Positions 11,571-23,556 of a stretch of DNA of 33,160 bases are shown here, piece by piece. The notes beneath the pieces were generated by a model. It did no database searches, was not told the origin of the DNA, and saw only the letters and a list, made by a program, of their open reading frames with translations. The translations under genes and the position numbers were made by a program. The DNA comes from Bigelowiella natans CCMP2755 (lineage: Eukaryota > Cercozoa > Chlorarachniophyceae): positions 1-33,160 of the forward strand of contig ADNK01000749.1 of NCBI GenBank assembly GCA_000320545.1, in the 5' to 3' direction. Each line of letters begins with the position of its first letter. Within the stretch, counting starts at the first letter, position 1.

Positions 11571-12981
11571 TCACCCTATATGCTCTGTGAAAGACTTCGG
11601 CGCTGCCCAGAACGGGAGCGGCGTTTGGTAGAAAGAAGGCGTCTGGTTGTGGGACAAACACAGGAAGCAACACCGACAGCAGCAGCGCACGAATAAGAAC
11701 GATGGCATTACTACGATGATGGTAATAAATAACCGTATCATTTCAATGCACACCGACAGAATTGAAAGATTTTTGCTTCACACCATTCATGTATTATCAT
11801 TACCATAATCTCCAATCGAGAAGTCTTGAGGGCCTTCTTTAGCCTCCTTGCAGCATTTTGAGCTGATGGAAAGAGAAAGAGAGAGAGATAGAGAGGAGGA
11901 GGAATAGGTATCACATATGCATATATTTACATAATAAAAATAGACACATAAAAGATGATCGAGATCAAACATACACACACACATACATACGCATACACGC
12001 ACCATATAAGCGACTACTGCTTTCCTCCACGTTTCCATCTTGCTCATACATTTTCTCCATGAACTCGATCGCTTGCAGAACGTCCTCCTCAGTTGCGTAC
12101 GATGGGTGCTTCGAAGAGTGAAAGAGGCGAGGGGCGGAGGGAAATAATGACGGATTGGCCAACAACAAAAGTAATATCTTCACATGTCCAATTTTCAGTT
12201 TGAATATCTCATTTGTTTTTAAATTTCTGAACAAAATAAACAAATCTACACAATGATAATCCAAGTGACACGCCCCTCCCCCCCCCCCCTCTATTTATGG
12301 TCCCCTCTTTTTTCTTCCTACCATGTTTGCAGGTGAAAGATGCATGGTGACACGGCGATTATCGTTTCCTATAAATGCATCATTTGGATATTATACGACA
12401 ACGACGACGACGATGATAATAAACATGAAAATGGAAGCGAAGGAGGAGAGAGAGAGAGAGAGAGAGGAGGAGAAGGAGGAGGAGGAGAGAAGGTAGAGGA
12501 AGGGTAAGAGAATACGATGTACGAGTGAGCAAGAATTTGATATATGATGTCGTTTCTTACTTCCTCACTTACCTCTAAGGAATGTGTCTACGAGGAGAAG
12601 GTCCATCGTCACTTCAATACCAGCATTTCCAGCTAGTAGCAGAAGAGAGTTTGATCGTGACAGACGCTCAGCTCCCAGATCAGAGTCGTCTCTGTGCGCG
12701 CGTAGTGGTGAATCAATGGATGAATGAGAAAGCAGCTCGATACATTATATGCGAATCACAGATCTCTCTCTCTCTCTCTCACTCACACACACACACACAC
12801 ACACGCGCGCGCGGAGAAAGAGAAAGAGAGAGAGAGAGAGGGGGGGGGGGGGGGGGTACCGCAAATACGTTGAATTCGTGTGATACAACAAGATTCTGCA
12901 TCATCACTGCAGTCAATCAACCCCCCCCCCTCACCTTAAAAAGATCGATGGTTTCTCTGTTCCATGCTGGTAATCGGGGAT

Positions 12982-13021
<40 letters not shown>

Positions 13022-13389
13022 TTATTTGCAGTAGCACAGAACAACAATAAAAAGGTGATATCCTGCTGTTGCTATGTGGATTGTGACAAATCACGCTACC
13101 CCACTTAGAAGTAGGTGGGGGGGGGAGGGGGGTTGGATGCGTCGTGACACGTTCTACTTACTCCGTAGATTTCGGCAGGGGCATTATCCGCGATGTATAC
13201 TTTGTCATCTTCTCTCCTCACATAGGAGAAATATGTGTCAGCCTCTTCAAAAGTCTCTGGATCTACAGATGTGCGGTTCTGTTGTTTTGATGACAACGAC
13301 AACGATGAGGAGGAGGGTGAGCACGTACCAATGTTAGCAGCACACACAAACAGCAGGTAGGCAGCTATGCAGCAGATACGGGGTGAGAT

Positions 13390-13430
<41 letters not shown>

Positions 13431-15874
13431 CATACATATACATATATTCACACCCCGGAACAAATCAAATTGCACGATGTGCGCTTATTGTAGACCATAA
13501 TATCTATAAATCCTATGTCACAAACTGGGTGATAGCCGTTCGCATCTACCCCTCCTCCCCTCGCCTTCCTCCCCACACATTCATTATCCAGCATTATTAT
13601 ATCTCACTTTACCTCGGTCTTTGGGTTTTTCACGATATAATCCTCGAACTGAAACACAGCCATGGAGAAGAGGAGGCAGAGTTATCTCTAACACCATCAG
13701 AAAATCTATGCTAATTTGCTTTTTGCATCACAGAAATGTATGTCAGATTTCTTATTACTGTTTTTTTGGTTGTCTCTTTCCACCCCCCACCACCCACCAC
13801 CACACCATCACCATCACCATCACCACCACCACCACCACCACCATCGTTGTTCCCTATCCCACCGTCTTCTCCTCGTCTTCGTCCATTGGGTTTATATCGT
13901 ATATTGAAAAATTTCTCCCTGTGCTCTCCACCTGATACGAGAGAAGAACCAGAAGAAAAATAGCAGGGATACATAGGAAGGAACTTACACCTCGCTTCTT
14001 TTCAAATCGTAACTATTCTCCCCAGCCTACTACCACCTGCAGCAGCAGTAGCAACGTCTCCTTCCTCTGTACTACACCTACTACTACTACTACTACTACT
14101 AATAATAATAATAATAATACCCGTTCACGATCCTGCTCGCTTTTCTCCCGGCGTCTGCGCTCTTGGTCCTCCTCAAATTTCTTCTTATCCTCTTCAAACT
14201 AATTGATTGACGATGGTTGCAGCAGGGGGGGGGGGGGGGGGTTGAGTGGTGGCAGCGAATATTGCTGGTGGTATTGTGTGCGTGTGTGTGTGTGTGTGTG
14301 TGTTTGTGTGTGTTTGTGTGTGTGTAGATACATAGCAGAGAAAGAAAGTCCAAAATCCAAGGATATTGTAACATAATAAGGCAGCATAACAAAAACCCAA
14401 CAATACCGACTACTACTACTACAACTACTACAACTACTACTACTAAGGATTGGAACAAACACGTACTTTCTCTCTGTTGTACAACGCAACACGCTCACGC
14501 GCATCCATCGTTGAAAGCACCATATTCCTTCCATACAGCTCTCTGTGCAGCAGGTCAACTCTTCCAGCTGTAGCACACAGCCGCAGCAGCTGGGGGGGGA
14601 TCCATCCTTCCTGAGCAATCTTTTCTTCGATCTCACCCGCAGCCTCAGCGTCACCCCTGCCGTCATCAAGATCCACATCATCCTCAAAGGCCAAGGAGGA
14701 AGGTGAGAAGGAGAAGAAGGCGTCTTCAATGTTGTCCTCAACCACGTCCGCAGCGCCTACCAATAGCTCGTTCTTCTGCTCTGCATATCCGTCATGCTGA
14801 AGGAGGAGTGTGAAGGACGGGGTTAAAACGACACTCGTGCACGTGAAAGCGCAACATTCGATAGTACAGTTGTAATGGTGGTGGAGGGTAGTAGCAGCAG
14901 TAGCAGCAGCATGCATGCATCGATCATCCATCATCATTCTGAGCATGCATGTTATCAATCATCATCCATCATCATCATGAGCAGCAAATAACCTGAGAGG
15001 CTTCGATGCCGTCGTGATCTTCAAGGATTTGAAGCAGCCGTTGGTACACGTAGTGCTCTGTGAAGAAGATGCTTCCCCTCTGTGTGCGTTGTAGGAGTAG
15101 TAGTAGCAATAATAATAACAATAAGCAGGATTAACGTTAGGAAAACAACCAAATCCCTGTGACTCACGCACTCACTAGCAGCATAGCACCCGCAGCAGCG
15201 AGGAGCTCTACGATACGTGTCAATCAGGGGAGGAAGAAGAGGAGGAGGAGGAGGAGAGGGGGTGGGGGGGGAACGGAGGCAGGGAGGCCTCTATTCTCTC
15301 GCTTCAAGCGCATATACACACGCTCACTTGAGCACGCACGATTGCATCATACACCGCTTGCACAACAAGCGAAGAAGAACTACGACAAGTGGGAGATGTG
15401 GGTTTGAGGTCAGCTGAGTGCTTGTTACAGCAAACCTTCCAAGTTCTGCGTCTGTGATCTTGTAAGTCGAGGTACTGATTCCACTGCTTGCCTCTACTGC
15501 CCTTCTGAGCGATGGGAGGAGAAGAAGAAGAAGAAGAAGAAGGAGGAGGAGGAGGAGGAGGGGTTCATAAAATCAATAAGAAAGAAAGGCAGCGTTGTTA
15601 AGGAGAAGGAAGGGACCAGTAATACCACTGAACAACACAACACAACGCACATCAACAGAGATTCTTATACGGTGATTGGCCACCAACACGAGGGTTTACT
15701 ACTGAATCTTCAAAACAAACAAAAGCTATGGTTGCCTGCTCCATCATCATCATCATCATCATCATCACCATCATCATCATTGAAAGTGATATCGGCTGGT
15801 GTTAGCAAGTATCAAATCGCTAGAAAGTAGGAAAAGAGAGAATGGTCAAAGGACGATGAAAGCGCGCGCGCGCG

Positions 15875-15925
<51 letters not shown>

Positions 15926-16872
15926 AAGAGAGGACACGCAATCACACGCACGTACGCGTGCATCTACACAAACACGCACCAGGGGGCTGAACGGTCGGTC
16001 CAATATAGATGATGACGACGATGTTGATGACGATAAAGCAATCTAGAGGAGAAGGGTTAAAATTAGGGTAAAGACGTTGCACCACCACCACCAGCAGCTA
16101 TATTTATTCTGGTAGTGTAAGGACAGGTGCTGATTTGTGGTGGTGATGGTGGTGATGGTGATGGTGGTGGTGGTGATGACGATCATCGAGACCAAGCAAC
16201 AAAATCATAGATGCACAATCGTGCATATGCATGCATGTGTGTGTGTGTAGTGTGCAAATTCGATAACTAGTCATCATCTTACTTGCGCCTCTTGAACGAG
16301 ATCTTTCACGGCCCTAGCAACTTTGGAACTATGACCATAAAACCCACATCAGAAGCACAATCACACTAGCACATCATGGACGCCAACAGCAGAGTGCTAC
16401 AATTCTGCAGCAGTAGCAGCAGCAACAACAACAACAAAACAGCGAGTAGATCATGGATGTGGGATGCGTTTCTTGGAAATAATGGGAGGAGAAAAAAAAG
16501 AGGGGGGGGGGGGAGGGGATATATCCCGACAACATTCCTGCACACATTATCAACAAAGAATATATAGTTGGAATTTCTGAGAGCACAGCAGCAGCAGCGC
16601 AACCACCTGTAAGGAGGCTTGGTAAACACCTCCAGAATCCTCCCCAGGCTGTCAAAATACCTCTTCGCATAATCACTAGGGAGGAAAAGGGCCATATCAT
16701 TCACATCGGCAAAACAACAAATTAGTGTCATCGTCAAAGGAGAAGAGGCGTGCATGCCATGCATATATGATGGATGAAGCAATCAGAAGAGAGATGGGAC
16801 TCCATTTCCGCTGATGCTGCTATTATTGCCACTACAACTACTAGTAGTAAGAAACTGCCACAAGAAGAACGA

Positions 16873-16903
<31 letters not shown>

Positions 16904-17761
16904 TACTACTACTACTACTAGGTGACAGTGGTAAAACAACCCCTTTGTTTTGGTTGATGTCGTGTGGTACTCCTCTCCATACTCCCAGAAGTCGACTGTT
17001 CAGAAAAAAGAACGAGGAGAAGGAGGAGGGGAAGCGAATGCGGCGGTGAGACACGGAAACAGCTGGATAATTGAAAAAGAGGAGGAGGATGATAATGATA
17101 GTAGTGATGATGATCTGGGATTATTATCATCATCATCATCATCATCACCACCACCACCACCATCATCATAGCGACAATATCCACCCAACACACAGATGGG
17201 CTGCTAAGAACTGGTGACCTTCATCAGATGGCCCTCTCGGTTCAGGCAGGTTCATCAGCAAGTACTCATCGAACAGCTCACGACCTCGTTCTTCGGTCAA
17301 ATAGCTGAATAATAGTTGGAGAACAAGCGGATGATGATTGATACAAGAACGGTAATTCCACAATATGAACAGTCTAATACCTGTGATTTAGCCGTCTCTC
17401 TAATGTCACACTCTTTCCCACCTGCACATCGAGGAGACATGTTGTGGATTTTCATCAAGATATAATATTTGTGTTGATATTCAGAATATTGCCGCAGCAT
17501 CAATCATCGTCACTGTTGTTAGTATGAATCCAATCTCCACCCTCTCACACTCAATTTATTACCTTGTGTGAGCGTGACATATCGATTAAGAACTGGTTCT
17601 CGAAATAGTCGAGCTCGGTGGACTAATAGGTGAGAAGAATCACATGAATGAGGGCTGCTACGACACCTTCATGCTGTATTATTGTGACTTTGGAGAAAAT
17701 ATGTAAGGAAATTGTCAAGTCTTTGTTTCAAAACAATAGGGAATGTGTCGCTCTTTCTCTT

Positions 17762-17800
<39 letters not shown>

Positions 17801-17875
17801 TCTTTTCTTCCCTGTGTATCAGTTAAGTGGTTTTCGTGTGCAAAAGAAGACTTAGAGAAGAGAAAGAGAGAGGAG

Positions 17876-17929
<54 letters not shown>

Positions 17930-18110
17930 ATCGTACGAATCGCTCCTCCTGCTCATCATCCATGATTTGGAAGCCTCCCGTTGTCCTTTTATGGTAAAAA
18001 ATAATTATACACCCTTCTTACACTTAAAGTGATGATGAAGAATGCAGTCAAGATCATTTCACAAGGAAAGCTAGGTTTGTGTGCGTGATCCTCAGGTATA
18101 TCACCATGAT

Positions 18111-18189
<79 letters not shown>

Positions 18190-18415
18190 CTAAAAGGAAT
18201 TGGAGCGTGTAGTATTGTGAAACTTGAGTAGTAGCTTAGTATTTTCGACTGGTTGTTGTTGTTGTTGTCTTCTCACCGATTCGTCATGTACGAGGCGTTG
18301 TAATGTATGTCATCGTTGACGTCTATCAGGCTATTGTCCGGGCCGACGCTGTCCCATGCATAGCTATCCATCTCATCCGTAATTCCATCAAGGTGCATGG
18401 TTTTTTGGTATCCCT

Positions 18416-18455
<40 letters not shown>

Positions 18456-18793
18456 TACGTTCCAGCTCTCCAGAGAGTGGGGGAAGATAACGGTTTGTGA
18501 GCAGTGTTTTTGGTTTTCCAACAAACCTCGTAGCGCTTTCGCCTCTTGGATGCAACCTTCGTCACACGATCTGTGCAGCGTCTTCTCCCCAAGTGACCGA
18601 GCTTCGATCTCATAAGTAAGGGCTTTATACGTCTCATAACCATGGATTGAGCGACAGGTATCATCCTGCTACTGCCTCTTCCGAGCCACCCCTTAAGGAG
18701 TAGAAGATGAAGGACAGTGAGGGTCCACACCAACCCCCACCCTCCGAAACAACTTCGGGCCCTGTTCGCACCCAAACCATGCGAAGCTGTCAT
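11571..18793 (-). CDS. Unrecognised 587-residue protein, probable plastid targeting leader, 18 exons
   Basis: Exons: 18793-18527, 18413-18277, 17985-17937, 17622-17563, 17421-17381, 17304-17194, 16675-16607, 16328-16283, 15504-15436, 15205-15176, 15079-14993, 14796-14467, 14198-14121, 13648-13613, 13278-13162, 12108-12003, 11862-11804, 11642-11571. All 17 introns are GT-AG and every join keeps frame (1764 bases). Residues 1-89 have a hydrophobic core (WTLTVLHLLLLKGWLG) and then a very basic Arg/Lys stretch, like a two-part plastid leader. The body is largely helical. Residues about 322-400 carry an acidic loop and residues 430-458 form a Glu/Lys/Arg-rich coiled coil. There is no motif I recognise, no catalytic signature and no membrane segment after the leader. 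An alternative upstream Met is at 18901. The short exon at 15205 depends on the second of two AGs. I trust the exon chain more than the function. Confidence 0.75.
12763..12856. repeat. Compound CT/CA/CG/GA/poly-G tract in an intron
   Basis: CT, CA and CG dinucleotide runs are followed by a GA run and 16 consecutive G. All lies in the longest intron (1053 bases, between 13162 and 12108) of the minus-strand 18-exon gene. Confidence 0.9.
13391..13433. repeat. (TA)n dinucleotide repeat in an intron
   Basis: About 18 TA units in the intron between the exons ending at 13613 and starting at 13278 of the minus-strand gene. Confidence 0.9.
14078..14120. repeat. (CTA)n(AAT)n repeat starting inside a splice donor
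   Basis: On the minus strand the exon ending at 14121 is followed at once by GTATTATTATT and onward, so the ATT repeat begins within the donor itself. It then changes to TAG units. Confidence 0.85.
14225..14325. repeat. Poly-G run and (GT)n tract in an intron
   Basis: About 17 G, then from 14276 a GT/GTTT run. Both lie in the intron between the exons at 14467 and 14198 of the minus-strand gene. Confidence 0.9.
15861..15921. repeat. Compound CG/CA/GA dinucleotide tract
   Basis: CG, then CA, then about 17 GA units, in the intron between 16283 and 15504 of the minus-strand gene. A CAT triplet repeat lies in the same intron at about 15745-15780. Confidence 0.9.
16874..16920. repeat. (CAA)n(CTA)n repeat in an intron
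   Basis: Two adjoining triplet runs in the intron between 17194 and 16675 of the minus-strand gene. An ATC/CAC run at about 17128-17169 lies in the same intron close to the donor. Confidence 0.9.
17762..17925. repeat. (TC)n and (GA)n tracts facing each other
   Basis: A TC run (about 17762-17797) and a GA run (about 17880-17925) are 80 bases apart in one intron of the minus-strand gene. They are reverse complements of each other, so the intron RNA could fold into a long hairpin. The GA run begins about 12 bases from the donor next to the exon ending at 17937. Confidence 0.9.
18111..18187. repeat. Compound (TC)n(TG)n repeat
   Basis: About 19 TC units, then about 16 TG units, in the intron between 18277 and 17985 of the minus-strand gene. 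Confidence 0.95.
18418..18453. repeat. (CA)n repeat serving as acceptor tract
   Basis: On the minus strand this is a (TG) run that ends in TTTAG directly before the exon starting at 18413. It occupies the place of the usual pyrimidine tract. Confidence 0.9.
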
Positions 18794-19492
18794 CCGCTCT
18801 CCGGATGGCTGCTGGCACGTAACCGGTGTGTGGATTCGCGCTCCGATCTGTTGTTTTCTGTGAGGAAGATCTGGGTAAAAATATATCGAGATAATATCCA
18901 CATAATCCTCACGAGTATAGTGACCCTATGACAGAAGTTGCTTGATCGCAAACTTCTTCATTTCGCAAGCCGGAACTATCCTAGTAACTTTTGGCGGGTA
19001 AAATGTTGTTGTAATTGTTACCGAAAACATTGCCTAGAGATTACACGGAGCGGAACCACCGAAAATGAGCACAAACTATTTCACAGCCAACGGCTGGCAT
19101 CCCAGACCTAAAAGCATGGGTTATCTTCGGGTGTTTTTACTTATTATCTAGAGACGAGATATGATTGTCGTTCATCAAAAACCAAGGGCATGTTGAGCAT
19201 TATTAAAGGTCGTTCGTGGAAGCAGCTCGCTTAATTTCGGATCATCACCATTAGGCGCCAACCTCATCGATTGGTTGCAGCAAACAAACAACCACTCGAG
19301 GAGGAGGCCAAGGGGAAGAATACTCTACATTCCTTCGCTCCACTCTCTCTCAGTGGGTCCTGCCGAGCTGTATCACCGTCTATGTGGACGAGGGAGAAGA
19401 CTACCTAGGCCGTTCATCGAAGGAAACTAGCAACCAACGCAAGACACCCTCTGATTATTATGCCACTGTGGTGATAGCTAGGAAGAGGCTGG
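18794..19492. promoter_or_regulatory. Divergent intergenic region between two long genes
   Basis: This 0.7 kb separates the start codons of the minus-strand 18-exon gene and the plus-strand 20-exon gene, so it must hold both promoters and leaders. It is free of long microsatellites, in contrast with the introns on both sides. I cannot point to a specific core element. The minus-strand leader may contain a further intron, since an acceptor-like site lies near 18871. Confidence 0.5.
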
Positions 19493-21502
19493 ATGCAGCG
19501 TCAAACCAAGAGCGCTTGCAAAGCAGGAGCAGGATTTGTTGTCTTTGCCCTTTTCATCTTCATCCTCGAGCTTGCCATCCTCTCCCACCCCCATCATTCA
19601 GCTTTTCTGCGCTCATCATCCAGTGACGCTGCCTCTGTAACCCCTCTGCGAAGTCTGTCGCTGGTTGCAGCCAAGCTGCCTGCTTCACCCTCCAAGTCGC
19701 ATTCAGCACTTCGCGCGAAACTGTTTCGGCAATGTGATACACAAAACACGGGACGCCTCAGGTTCTCATTCCTCCTCCTCTCTCTCTCTCTACTCAGTTT
19801 ACTTGCATCGAATCATTGCTGCATGGCTGTGTTACCTGGCTCATTGTGATTTGGCGTGTGAAACAGTCTAGCAATGGTTCGGGAGGGATTGCATACGTTT
19901 CTGGTCAACAACGACAATGATTTCAACGTTGATGAAGCACTTGCAAGGTAGATTGTAGTCGTCTATACAACATGTGCATGCAGGTGTTATCACCCGTCAA
20001 AACGGCATTACATTATACGCTCAAATACATTATACGCTCAAACCATGCCCAGCTCACACACATACACGCGCACACACGCACGCACAACAATGGTACATCG
20101 CGCGCGTGTGCGTGTTCGGAAAACATTTTGAATGCATCGATCAATTATCTTCCAGATTGTAAAAAATGAGAAATGTGATGTTTGCCAGTGCTTTTCGTGC
20201 CGCTACCGCTATATCCAAAGGAACAGAGCTCACGGTGCAGTTTTGTAGAACATTCACCATATATGAACATCACATAGCCAAGTTAGGCCGAAGCAACACA
20301 TTTATTTCATGCTCGTTTTTCTCAGAGACGGGGCTTTCGGCTGCTTCTGCTCTACTTACAGCAGCACCTTAACCTAGCCCCCGTCTTCCCAAATATTGCT
20401 CTTACTGTGACAATGGCTGCAAGATCGAAAGGAGAGAACAGCCTTGGAGGAAGCAGAAAGAAGCATCTTGTTGCAGTGCCACCGCTCTCCGCGTGGGTTC
20501 CGCGTGGCGCATTTGAGAGGGCAATTCCACGGTTGAACGTAGAAGGGGGGAGGGGGGAAGGGTGGAAGGGGGTGGGATAACAGCATATCAGAGCAAATCT
20601 ATGGTGGTGACAATAGATAGTGGCAGGGGTGGTGGACAGTGGTTGTTGATATATCAAGCTGCCATTATACGTGTACCATATCATCGTTTTTATCGCTGGT
20701 ACATCGCACCAGCTTCTCCTGTGTGTGCATTGCTGTTATAGCAAGTTGGGTTTCACTTTCTACGCCTTCAGCTGATGCAGTGTGTTCTCAACATGTGCGT
20801 GGACCATTCGTGTTCCTGACGTCGTCTCTTCTTACACCGCTACACTCACACGATGGTATGTATGTGTCTCCAGCTTGCAGGAGAAGGGCATAGAAGTGAC
20901 CGACATCTCTCAGGTCTGCTACTCTACTCAGCTATGATAAATGGAAAATCCATCTGCCATTACAACAACCACACTCATCATCGTCATCGTCATCATCATC
21001 ATGACAAATATATCAAAATCATCAATAATAACAACATAAACAAACCACCTTCAGGTGTTCGGCGATGACGATGATCAGAAGACTTTTCACGATATCTGCA
21101 TATGGTATTATGGGTTATTATATAAATGTGTGAGTGGTGAGGGGAGGGGGAGAAGCAAAAGCCATTAGAAGAATAACCAACATCGCGTTTGTGGTACTAC
21201 ATTATGAGCAATTGGCAAATAACCGACAGGGCCTTGAAGACTCGTTTAATGGAGGAGATTCTTGCGGATATTGACACACCTTCCGTGTCTAAGAAAGAGG
21301 TTCTTCTTCTTCTTTTTCTTCTTCCTCTTCTTCTCGAAAGCAGCAGCAGCAGCAGCTCTGAATTATAGAATACCCCCCTCTAGTGTGTTAATACTATCGT
21401 CATTGTGTGTATATCCTATCATCAATGTAACCATCATGCGAAGGTAACCATTATTCTTCTCTTGGAGGTGTTGCTGAGAAGCGCTAATACATCTTTGTTC
21501 TC

Positions 21503-21539
<37 letters not shown>

Positions 21540-22646
21540 CCCAGGAGGAGAAAGATAATAGAATCGAAGATGCTGGCGGTATGGGGGAAGATGCTACCGT
21601 ACTACCAATGTCTCTCGCAGCAAGCCCTGCACCTGAGCAGCCTCTTTTACGGCAACGACTAGCTCGTATTAATGTACTATTTACGGGGGATATATAGTGC
21701 TTAATGTACTTTATGTACGAATCGTGCATCGTGTATCCCTACCCAACGCTCAAATGCAGGTGGCGGTGGTGGTGGTGATGATGTGGGGAGAGTTGTGTTG
21801 TTCCATCACTAGTCTTTCGATATTACATTAATCTACTAATAACCCTCAGATCATCAATTCATCGGCCGCACCGCCCCCTCCCCTCTCTCTTCCTCCTCCT
21901 CCTCCTCCAATCATGTCGCTAGAGGAGGCGTTAGCCTACGAATCCATCATTGGTAAACGATTTCACGCACTGAGTACGACGCAACCGTGGTGGTGATGGA
22001 TTGATGGGCCAAAACGAGAAGAAGAAGAAGAAGAAGAAGAAGAAGAAGAAGAAGAAGAAAAAGATACATTATGTACATGACATTGTTGCTTCTCTTCAAA
22101 GCGGATAATGACGATAATGATGATTCTCCTGCTATTTCTTTTCCATATACTGCTACGGCCATTGTCAGCACCAACCGCAGCTGAGGAAGAAGGAGGACGG
22201 GGGGGGGAGAAGAAGATTGCGAGGAGAGCGCCAGCATCTGTGACTTCTGCAGTGGCTGCTGCTTTAACCCCTGCCACTACCAATACCCCCACCCATGTAT
22301 TAAACTCTGAATTCAGGGGGGTGGGGGATGGAAATCACAGAGTTGATCTCGGAACAATGACTCCTAATAGAAACAACTACCAGCAACACTCTCCACCGCG
22401 AAGAAGCAGTCAAGATCTTATCGAGTATGAAAGAGACCTTAGAATGGGTGCTGCAAAGACGGATGAGGTGCTGCTCGAGGATAGGAGTAGGATGTAGTAG
22501 TGGAAAGAGGGAGGGGAGGGGGGGGGGGTAACGGATCGGCTTTCCCATTTAAAGAAGAGATCGTTAATACAATGCGATGTGTGCAGGTCGCATTGGCAAA
22601 GCAGCAGATAAACAGACTCTCGGTAGTGTTAGCGAAGAGGAAGAGA

Positions 22647-22694
<48 letters not shown>

Positions 22695-23003
22695 CTTTAG
22701 AATGTAGCTAACGTGAGGGATAAGGAGGGAGGAGAAATTCATAATCTCCTGGATTTGTGTGCGTGTGTGTCCTATATGAATACTCGTTTCGTCGTTGTCT
22801 CTCATCTATACCTTCGTCATCGTCCTCGTCGTTGCCATCATCATCATCATCATTATCATCATCATCATCATTCTCCCTATATTTTCACGTGTTCAGGCAG
22901 AAGTGGGGGAGTTGAGGAGGAAATATGCACATGAGTCATCACAGTAATGAGAAGACCACAACACCGTTGATGATTAGCATATATGGACGTATAATTATAT
23001 ATA

Positions 23004-23041
<38 letters not shown>

Positions 23042-23308
23042 GTAATATACTATGCTCACGTGTATACACACGATTGAATAAGATTATGTTGTGTGTGTGT
23101 GTGTGTGTGTGTGAAATTGATTCCATTAGATCAAAATCCCTCTCATCAGCACTTGACAGAGCGACGAACCAGAGGTATTTACTACTCCTGCTGCTGCTGC
23201 TAACAGCACTGCATCATAACCATACAAACATATTATTCATCAATTTGGTCAACATGCGCCTTCGCACGCGCGCGCGCACACACACACAAATACATAAGAT
23301 AATTTATG

Positions 23309-23346
<38 letters not shown>

Positions 23347-23518
23347 CTAGAATTGCATACTCAAAATTACTATGTATATCGTTTTGACTCTTCTCTCCCC
23401 GCCTCCCTTACTCCCCCCCCCCCCCCCCCTCCCTCTCTTTCTCTCTTTTTTTAATATAAATGTGCAGACTCTTGCTGAGTGAGACTATGCGAAATTAGTT
23501 CCGACAAGATCGTTGAGG

Positions 23519-23556
<38 letters not shown>

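Noticed and set aside
13716-13963. His- and Pro-rich plus-strand frames
   Set aside because: They are translations of a CAC/CAT repeat in an intron of the minus-strand gene.
21947-22292. Ser- and Leu-rich minus-strand frames
   Set aside because: They are the complement of the GAA repeat and of a coding exon on the plus strand.
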